Below, piece after piece: positions 1 through 7,866 of a stretch of DNA of 40,823 bases. The notes beneath the pieces are model-generated. The model worked only from the letters and a program-made list of their open reading frames with translations. It had not been told where the DNA came from and made no database searches. Source of the stretch: Thermomonas sp. GTDB taxonomy: Bacteria > Pseudomonadota > Gammaproteobacteria > Xanthomonadales > Xanthomonadaceae. Made by a program: the position numbers and the translations under genes. The stretch spans positions 1 through 40,823 of the forward strand of contig NZ_JAHRWW010000022.1 of NCBI RefSeq assembly GCF_019104945.1, read 5' to 3'. The stretch's first letter is position 1. Each line of letters starts with the position of its first letter.

Positions 1-543
1 GAGCAGCGCGGCGAAGGTAACCCAGCCGCAATGCGTACTTGGTACGTGCCAGATGGTGTGGATACAGGTCCTTCGGGGCACCGCAACCCAGGCCAACGCG
101 GCCCGAAGAAATTTGGAGCCGGTGCAGGTAAGCCGCGCCCACAGGGTGGTGGTTTCGGTGAGCAGCGCGCCCCATACGGCGAACAGCGTGCACCTTATGG
201 CGAGCGCGGCCCGCGTGCCCCCAAACCCTTTGGCGAACGCGGTCCACGCCGCGAAGGCGGCTTCAGTGCTGGCGGCGAAGGCCGCCCGCAGCGCGCACCG
301 AAGCCTTATGGCCACCCCGGCAATGCGCCGTTCTTCCCGTCGGACCACGCGGGTGGTGGCTTCAACCCCTACGGCGGCGGCGCCAGCCACGGCGACAACT
401 TTCGCCCACGTGGCCCTAAGCCTGGTGGCGGCAACCGCCCCCCGCAGAACAAAGGCCCACGTGGCCCGCGTCCGGGTGGGCCACGCCCTGGCGGCCCGCG
501 TCCTAGCAGCGGCCCCCGTGGCCCGCGCGGCGGCGCACGTTAA
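1..543 (+). CDS. rluB: C-terminal tail of a probable 23S rRNA pseudouridine synthase RluB (5' partial)
   Basis: The reading frame is open from base 1 and ends at TAA 541-543, so only the last 180 residues are visible. What is seen is a low-complexity, strongly basic tail rich in Gly, Arg and Pro, with near repeats such as EQRAPYG (twice) and GERGPR, and a final run of RPGGP-like units. The start of the visible part (TWYVPDGVDTGPSGHRN) resembles what I remember following the catalytic domain of RluB in Xanthomonadales, where a long disordered RNA-binding-type tail is common. RluB makes pseudouridine in helix 89/90 of 23S rRNA. The catalytic domain lies outside the window, so the name is an inference; another RNA-binding protein with an RGG-like tail remains possible. 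Confidence 0.5.
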   Translation, partial: EQRGEGNPAAMRTWYVPDGVDTGPSGHRNPGQRGPKKFGAGAGKPRPQGGGFGEQRAPYGEQRAPYGERGPRAPKPFGERGPRREGGFSAGGEGRPQRAPKPYGHPGNAPFFPSDHAGGGFNPYGGGASHGDNFRPRGPKPGGGNRPPQNKGPRGPRPGGPRPGGPRPSSGPRGPRGGAR

Positions 544-562
544 AACCCTCTAGACTGGGCAG

Positions 563-949
563 ATGAACTCCCTCATTCTGCCCCTGCTGCTTCTTCTATC
601 GCCGCAGAGCACCTCGCCTGCGGCGCCTATTGATTACTTGCAGGCCAAGCGTCTAGCCGACCGTGACGAAGCCAGCGTCACCGACCCTGCCAAGCAAGCA
701 CTACTTAGCGCGCAAGCCCAGCTACTCGATGCTGGCGTAGCGCATTGCAACCAGCAACCCTTGCGTAAAGACCGCACACCTTTCGTAGTGGTGATGCAGC
801 TCGACAGCGACGGCCACATCACAGCGACATGGCGACAAGGCGAATCGCCCCTAGCGATCTGCTTACAGCGCTACGTTCGAGATCAAACGCTGATTAAGCC
901 GCCGCAAGCACCTTTCTACGCAGCGCTTGAGATTAGTTTTACGCAATAG
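563..949 (+). CDS. small secreted protein of unknown function
   Basis: 128 residues. The N-terminus is a run of Leu (residues 3-12) followed by SPQSTSPAAP, consistent with a Sec signal peptide cleaved around residue 20. The mature part has two cysteines (near 57 and 99) that could form a periplasmic disulfide. The second half, with VVMQLDSDGHI and then a Cys/Arg/Tyr helix and PPQAPFYAALEISF, is loosely reminiscent of the C-terminal domain of TonB-like proteins, but I would not name it on that. It starts 19 bp after the preceding gene on the same strand. No recognisable catalytic motif. Confidence 0.6.
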   Translation: MNSLILPLLLLLSPQSTSPAAPIDYLQAKRLADRDEASVTDPAKQALLSAQAQLLDAGVAHCNQQPLRKDRTPFVVVMQLDSDGHITATWRQGESPLAICLQRYVRDQTLIKPPQAPFYAALEISFTQ

Positions 950-978
950 TTAAGAAGCTAATTTTGCGGTGATAGACT

Positions 979-996
979 GGGCCGGGGTATCTCACC
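979..996 (+). promoter_or_regulatory. candidate control element ahead of the ECF sigma gene
   Basis: The stretch GGGCCGGGGTATCTCACC lies just before the sigma-factor gene. A very similar stretch, GGCGGGATTCTCACC, lies at 3906-3920 ahead of the protease genes that follow the kinase. The match could be a promoter or operator shared by the regulator and its targets. TCACC (992-996) can also pair with GGTGA (1003-1007), placing a small stem over the start codon. Function is inferred only. Confidence 0.25.
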
Positions 997-1006
997 GGGG
1001 GCGGTG

Positions 1007-1558
1007 ATGGGTGAAATTACGCTACTGTTAGAGCGCTCTCGCAGCGGTGACTCTGCTGCGTGGGAGCAGGCTGTTTCACTTTTATATGACGATTTACTAC
1101 AGATCGCCCGGCGAGCCACGTTTTCCCGTGGTCCAACGACGCTCAATGCCACTGCACTTGTACACGAATGCTATCTACGTGTAGCACGCAGCCGACACAA
1201 GGCCATTGCTGATAGCGGACACTTTCTTGCAATTGCCAGCCGCGCTATGCGGCAAATTATGGTCAACCATGCGCGCGACCGCGTGACTGCAAAACGCGGT
1301 GGAGGTGCTGTCCATGTCACATTGACCCAGCAGCAAATCAGGGCCGATCAAGAAGCTAATGAAGTGTTACTGCTAGAGGCTGCACTACTGCAACTTGCAA
1401 AAGAGGATGAGCAGCTAAGCCGTATCGTAGATTGCCGCATCTTTGGAGGACTCACCGAGGAAGAAACCGCTAATGCGCTAGAGATATCGCTGCGAACTGT
1501 GCAGCGCCGTTGGCAGCAGGCACGCGAAAAGCTTCGTACAAGCCTCACCAATGATTAA
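1007..1558 (+). CDS. ECF RNA polymerase sigma factor, TIGR02999/Sigma70_ECF type
   Basis: 183 residues from ATG 1007; an in-frame GTG at 1004 is too close to the GGGGG at 997-1001 to be the better start. Region 2 runs from about residue 5 to 95 and region 4 from about 120 to 178, with a helix-turn-helix (LTEEETANALEISLRTVQRRW) near 149-169. In the region 2.2 helix, ordinary ECF factors carry the acidic DAEDLVQE-type motif that contacts the RNA polymerase clamp. Here it reads LNATALVHE: the acidic residues are replaced by Asn/Ala/Thr, with Thr at about residue 49. Loss of that acidic patch is the hallmark of ECF factors activated by Ser/Thr kinase phosphorylation (EcfP/PknT in Vibrio parahaemolyticus). 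A kinase gene follows 5 bp later and no anti-sigma factor gene is seen, so I infer phospho-activation. Confidence 0.88.
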   Translation: MGEITLLLERSRSGDSAAWEQAVSLLYDDLLQIARRATFSRGPTTLNATALVHECYLRVARSRHKAIADSGHFLAIASRAMRQIMVNHARDRVTAKRGGGAVHVTLTQQQIRADQEANEVLLLEAALLQLAKEDEQLSRIVDCRIFGGLTEEETANALEISLRTVQRRWQQAREKLRTSLTND

Positions 1559-1563
1559 GCGCA

Positions 1564-3888
1564 ATGGATCGTTTCGACCAACTGCTTGAACCAGGCAGCC
1601 TACTCAAAGGCGCGTTGGCTCAAGACCTATTGCAACAGCACTTCCAAATTGAAGAGCTAAATCATGGGCAACTACTAGGGCCGTTTCAGATCGAGCGTGA
1701 GCTTGGCCGTGGTGGCATGGGAATCGTGTACCTTGCAACGCGTGCCGACGGCGCCTACCAGCAGCGCGTCGCAATCAAATGGCTCCCTATTGGCAAGCAT
1801 GGATCCAAACACGTTGCACAATTTCGCCGTGAACGACAAATCCTCGCTCAACTAAATCACCCCAATATTGCCAAACTTTTGGACGGTGGTCGTAGCGATC
1901 ACGGCCATCTCTGGTTCGCACTCGAATACATCGATGGATTGCCAGTAGATAAGCATGCCGTCAAGTACCAACTGAGCTGGCAGGCACGCATACGCTTACT
2001 GCTGCCCGTTATTGCGGCCGTACAGTTCTCGCACAGTCAACTTCTAGTTCACCGCGACATCAAGCCTGACAACATTCTGATTGATTTCGAAGGCACACCG
2101 AAGTTAATTGATTTCGGGGTGGCATCCATGCTGGTTGATGCCGCGTGCTTTAGTGCTTGCACGCCGGGTTTCGCAAGCCCTGAGCAAATGAATGCCGAGC
2201 CGGTGACCACCGCCTCGGACATTTGGCAACTTGGTCACTTGCTGCAATGCGTGCTTGAAGCGCATCCCATCAACCAAGCCGCACTGCACTACCCCAACGA
2301 CCTACACGCCATTATCGAAAAAGCCAAACAACGTCAACCAAATCAGCGCTACACCTCCGCAGCGGAATTACATGCTGATCTGCTAAATCTACTGCAACAT
2401 CGCCCGGTGCAGGCACGTCCTGCTGGAGTTTTGCATAGAGCAGCGTTACTTACCCGTGCCCATCCAACCGGCACAATTGCAGCCGCACTTTCATTCTCAG
2501 CATTTATCGCCATCACGCTAGGATTCATGTTGCGCCTTGCCGCCGAACGTGACGCAGCTAAACAAGCGCAATTTACCTCCGAACAGATCAATGCATTCTT
2601 GCTACAAGACTTCCTTCCCGCTGCGGATCCTCTGCAAGATGGTTCAAGTGAAATCAGTGTTGCTGACTTGGGTGAACAGGCGTTGACACGCGTTGAGTCT
2701 CGGCTAGGCAAGTTTCCAGAAGTTGCTGGCAATATCGAATCCAACCTTGGTGACATGCTTGGCAACTTGGGGCGGTTCCGATCGGCAAGAGCCGCTTATA
2801 CAAATGCCATTGCACACCTTACTCAGGCCGTAGGAAGCCAGGACGAACGTGTCCTTCGTGCACGCTTAAACTTGGAAAAAACCCGTATCGAACCAAGTAT
2901 GCTGCAGACTGCAGATACACGGCTATTACCGTTGCGCACCGACATATTAAAAGCCCTCGGCCCACACTCTGCATTGCTAATAGAAACCGATGCGTACCTC
3001 GCACGTGCTGCCTTCCTTCGAGATGATTTCAAGCTATGCCAATCCCGTTACCTTGAGCTACTACCGAGGGAGCGTGATGCATCATCTGAAGAGCTTGGTG
3101 GTATCTATATTGGCTTGTCCCTGTGCGAAAGCAGATTAGGAAATTGGGATCAAGCCATTTTGCATGCCCGCCACGCACGCACCATCAATACCCAAGCACT
3201 TGGCCCCAACAATCCGCTTACACTGGAAACACAAATTGCCATTGAGACGGCGCTTTTAGGCAGCGGCCGTTACGAAGAGTCTGCGCAAGTTTCTCGCGAG
3301 CTTGTTGCCGCGCTAGAGGGGCGTTATGGCCGCATGCACCCCACCACACTCACCATCTTGCACGACCAAGGTTTGGCGACACTCTGTGCAGGCAAGCCGA
3401 AAGAAGGGGTCAAACTGCTCAAATACGTTGTCGAAGGTCGCGCCAAGACATTGGGAACACAGCACCCTTGGTATGCAATGACACAAAGTGTGTTGGCAAT
3501 GGCGCTAATCAAGGATCATCAACTTGATGACGCTGCTCAAGCACTATCCATGGCACGCGAAGCGTTAGGTAACCACGGTGAAGAACTACCCTACATCAGC
3601 CTTACTCTTCTGCAAAATGAAGCCGACCTAGCGCTCGCACAACATCGTTATGCAGACGCTATCACACGCTATCGTGAAACGATGCAAATTGCCTCGCGCA
3701 TGTTCCCAAGCAACCACCGTGGCTACGCCACATTGCAGATAGGTGTTGGGCTCGCACTCATCAATAATGGACAAAAAGACGAAGGGCAGCAGTCTATAAA
3801 GCAGGCACTGAACACACTAGGCACTCGTGCCGACTGTCGCAGCGAAATGATCGCCAGTGCACGCCAAGCATTGAGTAAATCAATGTAA
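1564..3888 (+). CDS. transmembrane Ser/Thr protein kinase with C-terminal TPR ectodomain
   Basis: 774 residues. The Hanks-type kinase domain spans about 38-280: glycine loop GRGGMG (48-53), VAIK lysine K72, HRDIKPDN with catalytic Asp165, DFG at 183-185 and an APE-equivalent SPE near 205-207. A hydrophobic segment at about 302-323 is the only evident membrane span. The remaining 440 residues are helical, with TPR_10/TPR_12-like repeats (for example LGNLGRFRSARAAYTNA and LGSGRYEESAQVSREL). The kinase would be cytoplasmic and the TPR part periplasmic, acting as a sensor. The gene is 5 bp downstream of the ECF sigma gene, the arrangement of sigma/kinase pairs in which the kinase phosphorylates the sigma factor. 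All core catalytic residues are present, so an active kinase is expected. Confidence 0.92.
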   Translation: MDRFDQLLEPGSLLKGALAQDLLQQHFQIEELNHGQLLGPFQIERELGRGGMGIVYLATRADGAYQQRVAIKWLPIGKHGSKHVAQFRRERQILAQLNHPNIAKLLDGGRSDHGHLWFALEYIDGLPVDKHAVKYQLSWQARIRLLLPVIAAVQFSHSQLLVHRDIKPDNILIDFEGTPKLIDFGVASMLVDAACFSACTPGFASPEQMNAEPVTTASDIWQLGHLLQCVLEAHPINQAALHYPNDLHAIIEKAKQRQPNQRYTSAAELHADLLNLLQHRPVQARPAGVLHRAALLTRAHPTGTIAAALSFSAFIAITLGFMLRLAAERDAAKQAQFTSEQINAFLLQDFLPAADPLQDGSSEISVADLGEQALTRVESRLGKFPEVAGNIESNLGDMLGNLGRFRSARAAYTNAIAHLTQAVGSQDERVLRARLNLEKTRIEPSMLQTADTRLLPLRTDILKALGPHSALLIETDAYLARAAFLRDDFKLCQSRYLELLPRERDASSEELGGIYIGLSLCESRLGNWDQAILHARHARTINTQALGPNNPLTLETQIAIETALLGSGRYEESAQVSRELVAALEGRYGRMHPTTLTILHDQGLATLCAGKPKEGVKLLKYVVEGRAKTLGTQHPWYAMTQSVLAMALIKDHQLDDAAQALSMAREALGNHGEELPYISLTLLQNEADLALAQHRYADAITRYRETMQIASRMFPSNHRGYATLQIGVGLALINNGQKDEGQQSIKQALNTLGTRADCRSEMIASARQALSKSM

Positions 3889-3905
3889 ACAACATCCTTT
3901 TTTGT

Positions 3906-3920
3906 GGCGGGATTCTCACC
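3906..3920 (+). promoter_or_regulatory. candidate shared element ahead of the protease genes
   Basis: GGCGGGATTCTCACC, matching the stretch before the sigma-factor gene (979-996) apart from small insertions. It lies about 100 bp upstream of the M64-type protease gene, a distance compatible with a promoter plus leader. It may mark the protease genes as targets of the upstream sigma factor. This rests on one pair of sites only. Confidence 0.25.
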
Positions 3921-3991
3921 CATTTCGTGTTGTTGATGATCAAGGGGATATCACAACAAGCTACGGCCGGTACGTGCCGGAGCGAATCAAC

Positions 3992-4024
3992 ATGAAATCG
4001 AAGGGGAGTTCGCGCACATCATGA
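3992..4024 (+). CDS. possible 10-codon leader ORF coupled to the metalloprotease gene
   Basis: ATG at 3992 is preceded by GGAG (3979-3982, 9-nt spacing) and reads MKSKGSSRTS before TGA at 4022-4024. The stop overlaps the ATG of the metalloprotease as ATGA. The only Shine-Dalgarno-like stretch for the protease itself (AAGGGGAG, 4001-4008) lies inside this ORF and is 12 nt from its start, longer than usual, so translational coupling through the leader is plausible. It may equally be chance. Confidence 0.25.
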   Translation: MKSKGSSRTS

Positions 4025-5640
4025 AACCATTGACTATCGTCTACCTAAGCGTCGTTATGACGCTTGGGCTTTCAACCACTGCGAATGCAGGCAAAACGCT
4101 AACATTACGCTTAGAGGCGAGCTCCAGCGTTGGCAACGTCACACTAATACGTGCAGAGAGCGGCAACATGTCCGCCCGGCCAACAAACAAAGAAGCAATA
4201 GAAAACAACAACTTACTATTAATTGGCCGTGATAAAAACGGGAACCAGCTCTTCACTCACAGCACACGCGACCCCCGCGTTATTCGCGCCGAATCGTTCA
4301 ACCCAAGAGACGGGAAAATTGAGTCCGTTCGGGATGTATTTTTCAAGAATCAACAATTTGAGGTGCAAGTCCCCTACCACTCTGCCCTAGCCTCTCTAGA
4401 GATTGGCTCTCCAAGCAAAGCTGGTGCCGGCATAACTGCAGCAGGAAGGTTAGGGAAAATCTCTATTGATCAAATTCAACGGTTATTGAGAAAAAAACAG
4501 CAGCAAACGGTTCAAGCAAGCAACGTTTCGGGCAGTGAACTGCTTATCAACAATGGTCCTGCAGAAAAGCGTCTCGACATCGTCATCATGGGGGACGGCT
4601 ACACCAGTAACGAGATGCCCAAATGGCGCAGTGACGCGCAAAAGGTTGTTACTGGGTTAATGGCAGACCCACTTTTTGCCGCGAATGCTAAAGCACTCAA
4701 CGTGCGCAGAGTTGACGTCATCAGTGCGCAATCGGGGATCGATGACCCACCCTATGGCATTTCTCGCAACACTGCACTCAATGCCACAATGGCGTGCGCT
4801 GGCATCGACCGTCTTGTTTGCGCCGATAACAATCTTGCCTATAACGCAGCAGCACAGGTCACCTCGGCCGATGGTCGCGACGTAATCTTGGTTGTTGGAA
4901 ACACCACGCGCTATGGCGGCGGCGGTGGGTACATCGCAACAATGACCATGCACAGCGCAGCAACCGAATTGGCCTTACACGAACTGGGACACACTCTATT
5001 TGGCCTAGCCGATGAGTATGACTACGGTAGCTGTTATGGCGGAGAACCGTCAGCCCCCAATGTCACCCGTCAAACACAGCGCCCCTACATCAAATGGGGC
5101 TCACAAATTTCTGGCTCAACACCACTTCCCACGCCCACCAACCGCTACACGCTTGGCACCGTAGGTTTATTCCAAGGCGGAAACTATTGCACGGCAGGCG
5201 TTTATCGGCCTACCGAGAACTCCAAAATGCGCAACCTTGGTTACCCATGGGACGCAGTAAACTGGGGAGTCGCGAGCAATATTTTTAGCCGATATAAAGA
5301 CACTAACACTCCTGACCCCAATCCGAATCCCAACCCCGACATAACAACGGTTACGGGCAGCTTAAGTGGTACAGGCAAGTATGCCGATCATCCAAGCCCA
5401 TACGTTTACTTAGCAAATGGCGGCGCTATCAGCGCTTCGCTGAGGGGACCTTCCAACGCCGATTTCGAGTTATACCTGTACCGTTGGAACGGCTCTTCTT
5501 GGCAAGCTGTCGCCAAGTCCGAATCCCCCACATCCACTGAAAGCATCAGCTACAGCGCGAACTCGGGCTATTACACGGTTGAAGTGTATTCCTACCGAGG
5601 CACTGGCACCTACACATTGACCTACTCCATGCCCAAGTAG
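4021..5640 (+). CDS. secreted M64-family (IgA peptidase-like) zinc metalloprotease with C-terminal PPC domain
   Basis: 539 residues. A signal peptide ends at about ANA (residue 23). An N-terminal domain (about 25-155) precedes the M64-type catalytic domain, which begins at LDIVIMGDGYTSNEM (near 188) and contains the zinc motif HELGHTLFGLADEY, with His320, Glu321 and His324 and an Asp/Glu after it as likely third ligand. A Pro/Asn/Asp linker (DPNPNPNPD) near 433-441 leads to a bacterial pre-peptidase C-terminal (PPC) domain, about 444-539, of the kind carried by secreted proteases and often removed after export. It is separated by 132 bp from the kinase gene and 50 bp from the subtilase gene on the same strand. 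The substrate is unknown. Confidence 0.88.
   Translation: MKPLTIVYLSVVMTLGLSTTANAGKTLTLRLEASSSVGNVTLIRAESGNMSARPTNKEAIENNNLLLIGRDKNGNQLFTHSTRDPRVIRAESFNPRDGKIESVRDVFFKNQQFEVQVPYHSALASLEIGSPSKAGAGITAAGRLGKISIDQIQRLLRKKQQQTVQASNVSGSELLINNGPAEKRLDIVIMGDGYTSNEMPKWRSDAQKVVTGLMADPLFAANAKALNVRRVDVISAQSGIDDPPYGISRNTALNATMACAGIDRLVCADNNLAYNAAAQVTSADGRDVILVVGNTTRYGGGGGYIATMTMHSAATELALHELGHTLFGLADEYDYGSCYGGEPSAPNVTRQTQRPYIKWGSQISGSTPLPTPTNRYTLGTVGLFQGGNYCTAGVYRPTENSKMRNLGYPWDAVNWGVASNIFSRYKDTNTPDPNPNPNPDITTVTGSLSGTGKYADHPSPYVYLANGGAISASLRGPSNADFELYLYRWNGSSWQAVAKSESPTSTESISYSANSGYYTVEVYSYRGTGTYTLTYSMPK
5350..5637 (+). repeat. PPC domain coding copy 1
   Basis: This stretch encodes a PPC domain almost the same as the one encoded at about 6948-7238 in the next gene. 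A block of 26 consecutive residues, from [14 protein letters not shown] through QAVAKSE, is identical in both proteins, while the DNA differs mainly at silent third positions. Confidence 0.8.
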
Positions 5641-5690
5641 GCACCAGGCAGACGCAACACAACCTTCTAAATTTTCCAAGGGAGATCGCT

Positions 5691-7241
5691 ATGCAATCAA
5701 CACGCCTCACCTTCAGCCTGCTTATCTGTGCGCTGGCAACAGCGCTGCCCCCCAATACAGTATCCGCGCAGTGGTATGTCAGCGCACAGAAGCCCATCAA
5801 GAACAGTTACATCGTTGTTCTTAAAGAAGATGCCGCCACCTTGCAGGGTGAAACAAGCGCAACCAACCGCGTAACGCGAGGAATGGCGACACCTCCAACC
5901 GTTGCAAACGTTGCCACTGCATTGACAAGCCAATATCGGCTAAGCCTGAAGCAGTCTTATAACCGCGTACTACGAGGGTTTAGTATTCACGCTGACCCAG
6001 CTACAGTGAAGCGCCTGCTGCGTGATCCGCGTGTTGCGTATATAGAAGAAGACGGTGTAATGCACGCAAGCGCCGTACAAAACGGCGTAACGTGGGGGCT
6101 TGATCGCATTGATCAGCGTAACCTGCCGCTCAATAACAGCTACGCTTATTCCACCAGTGCCAGTAATGTCTCTGCCTATGTCATCGACACGGGCATCCTA
6201 GCCTCGCACAGCCAATTTGGCGGCCGGGTGCAGCAAGGCTATAGCGCCATCAACGATGGCTACGGCACATCCGACTGCGCCGGGCACGGCACCCATGTTG
6301 CAGGCACAATTGGTGGCACAACTTATGGTGTCGCAAAAGGTGTAAAACTTTACCCAGTTCGTGTGCTTGGCTGTGATGGCTACGGCTCCACTTCCGGCAT
6401 CGTCGCTGGTATGGATTGGGTTGCCAGCACTCACCGGGGGCCTTCTGTCGTCAACATGAGTCTAGGAGGTGGGGCATCCACAGCAACAGACCAAGCCGTG
6501 GCCCGTTTACGAAACTCTGGCGTAGTCGTTGTTGTGGCAGCAGGTAACGAAAACCAAGACGCCTGCTATGTTTCACCTGCTCGCGCTGCTGGTGCAATTA
6601 CTGTAGGTTCAACCCAAAACAATGACTATCGTTCTTCATTCTCTAATTGGGGAACATGCGTCAACATTTTTGCCCCGGGAAGCAATATTACTTCTAGTTG
6701 GAACACCGGAAGCTCGGCAATCAACACTATCAGCGGGACATCAATGGCTACTCCGCATGTCGCCGGTGCTGCCGCGCTGTATCTTGCTAACACCCCCAAT
6801 GCAACGCCCACCCAAGTTGAGCAAGCACTTTATGCCAGTGCGACGCCCAACAAAGTGCTCAATGCAGGGACAGGATCCACGAACCGCATGCTTTACACGG
6901 GGGGCGGCTCTCCGGACACTCCCGATCAGCCCGATCCATCCGGAACAACAGTCACAGGAACCCTTCAAGGAACGGGCTACTACGCTGATCATCCCTACCC
7001 TTATCAATACATTCCGAATGGCGGCACCATTACGGCATCACTGAAGGGGCCTTCGAATGCTGATTTCGAACTGTACCTCTACCGCTGGAACGGCTCTTCA
7101 TGGCAAGCCGTTGCAAAATCAGAGACGCCGTCTTCCAACGAGTCCATAAGCTACAACGCTAGCCCAGGGTATTACACGGTCGAAGTTTACTCATACCGTG
7201 GATCAGGCAATTACACACTGACTTACTCATTCCCGAAATAA
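5691..7241 (+). CDS. secreted subtilisin-like serine protease (S8, proteinase K type) with PPC domain
   Basis: 516 residues. The start is supported by AAGGGAG just upstream. A signal peptide ends near VSA (residue 26). An inhibitor I9 propeptide follows (YIVVLKED near 40, ending around [12 protein letters not shown]), then the subtilase domain with the full catalytic triad: Asp166 in VIDTGI, His199 in GHGTHVAGT and Ser351 in [12 protein letters not shown] Pro/Asp-rich linker near 404-415 joins it to a PPC domain (about 420-516). The inhibitor prosegment implies autocatalytic maturation after Sec export. It follows the metalloprotease by 50 bp; a strong terminator comes 27 bp after its stop, so the two proteases probably form one unit. 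Confidence 0.95.
   Translation: MQSTRLTFSLLICALATALPPNTVSAQWYVSAQKPIKNSYIVVLKEDAATLQGETSATNRVTRGMATPPTVANVATALTSQYRLSLKQSYNRVLRGFSIHADPATVKRLLRDPRVAYIEEDGVMHASAVQNGVTWGLDRIDQRNLPLNNSYAYSTSASNVSAYVIDTGILASHSQFGGRVQQGYSAINDGYGTSDCAGHGTHVAGTIGGTTYGVAKGVKLYPVRVLGCDGYGSTSGIVAGMDWVASTHRGPSVVNMSLGGGASTATDQAVARLRNSGVVVVVAAGNENQDACYVSPARAAGAITVGSTQNNDYRSSFSNWGTCVNIFAPGSNITSSWNTGSSAINTISGTSMATPHVAGAAALYLANTPNATPTQVEQALYASATPNKVLNAGTGSTNRMLYTGGGSPDTPDQPDPSGTTVTGTLQGTGYYADHPYPYQYIPNGGTITASLKGPSNADFELYLYRWNGSSWQAVAKSETPSSNESISYNASPGYYTVEVYSYRGSGNYTLTYSFPK
6948..7238 (+). repeat. PPC domain coding copy 2
   Basis: Second copy of the shared PPC domain, at the 3' end of the subtilase gene; partner of the copy at about 5350-5637. 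Protein identity is very high while synonymous sites have diverged, so the shared sequence is not a very recent duplication left unchanged. Confidence 0.8.
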
Positions 7242-7267
7242 CGTCCCTGCAATTCGGCTTTGGACTA

Positions 7268-7295
7268 GGGCGGCGTGGTTTAGCCGCCCATTTTT
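7268..7295 (+). terminator. Rho-independent terminator after the subtilase gene
   Basis: GGGCGGC (7268-7274) and GCCGCCC (7283-7289) form a perfect 7-bp stem with an 8-nt loop, followed by ATTTTT. The T-run is on the plus strand, so it ends transcription of the protease unit. The minus-strand side lacks a T-run, so it is not a good terminator for tpx. Confidence 0.85.
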
Positions 7296-7302
7296 CCAAA
7301 AC

Positions 7303-7803
7303 TCAGCCCAACGCCTTCAACGCCGCTGCGTAATCCGGTTCTTCTGCAATTTCAGAGACAAGCTGGGTGTGCAGGACGTTGTTGTTTTCATCCAGCACCA
7401 CGACTGCGCGTGCAGCAAGGCCAGCCAATGGGCCGTCTTCAATCGCAACGCCGTAGTTATTCAAAAACTCGCGGCCGCGCATCATAGAAAGCATAGTGAC
7501 GTTGTTGATGCCTTCTGCGCCGCAGAAGCGCCCTTGCGCAAACGGAAGGTCGGCAGAAATGCACAGCACCGCCGTGTTTTTCATATTGGCCGCGTCTTGA
7601 TTGAAATGACGCACCGACGCCTGACAAACGCCTGTGTCGATGCTGGGGAAAATATTGAGCACTTTGCGCTTGCCAGAAAAATCAGCAAGGCTCTTCTCGC
7701 TTAAATCGCCTGCAACCAGCTTAAATGCTGGTGCTTGATTGCCAACCTTGGGAAGCTGCCCGCCAACCTTGACGGGGTTACCATGAAACGCGACTGTGGA
7801 CAT
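7303..7803 (-). CDS. tpx: thiol peroxidase Tpx
   Basis: 166 residues, the usual length for the atypical 2-Cys peroxiredoxin Tpx. It reduces hydrogen peroxide and alkyl hydroperoxides using thioredoxin. The peroxidatic cysteine is Cys60 in [15 protein letters not shown] and the resolving cysteine is Cys94 in [11 protein letters not shown], matching Cys61 and Cys95 of the E. coli enzyme. An AGGAAGGAG sequence lies just ahead of the ATG. It has its own 53-bp upstream region, with a perfect palindrome overlapping the end of the lplA-like gene, so independent transcription is likely. Confidence 0.96.
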   Translation of the reverse strand: MSTVAFHGNPVKVGGQLPKVGNQAPAFKLVAGDLSEKSLADFSGKRKVLNIFPSIDTGVCQASVRHFNQDAANMKNTAVLCISADLPFAQGRFCGAEGINNVTMLSMMRGREFLNNYGVAIEDGPLAGLAARAVVVLDENNNVLHTQLVSEIAEEPDYAAALKALG

Positions 7804-7848
7804 AACGCACTCCTTCCTGATTAAGTGCGCAAATGATAGTCAGTCTTA

Positions 7849-7866
7849 TGTGACGATTACGTCACA
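7849..7866. promoter_or_regulatory. perfect palindrome upstream of tpx, possible operator
   Basis: TGTGACG-ATTA-CGTCACA is a perfect 7-bp inverted repeat with a 4-bp centre, 46-63 bp upstream of the tpx start codon and spanning the stop codon of the lplA-like gene (7857-7859). The outer TGTGA/TCACA resembles a CRP-type site, but the centre is 8 bp where CRP/Clp sites have 6. No T-run follows on either strand, so a terminator is unlikely. A transcription-factor site for tpx is the inference. Confidence 0.4.

Noticed and set aside
53-553. A 166-codon open frame overlapping the rluB-like tail in another frame
   Set aside because: It arises from the GC-rich Gly/Arg/Pro repeat sequence; the Ala/Arg-rich product has no domain character and its length follows from lack of stops in such DNA.
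7849-7866. CRP/Clp binding site
   Set aside because: TGTGA and TCACA are 8 bp apart, not 6, so the half-sites would face the wrong phase of the helix.
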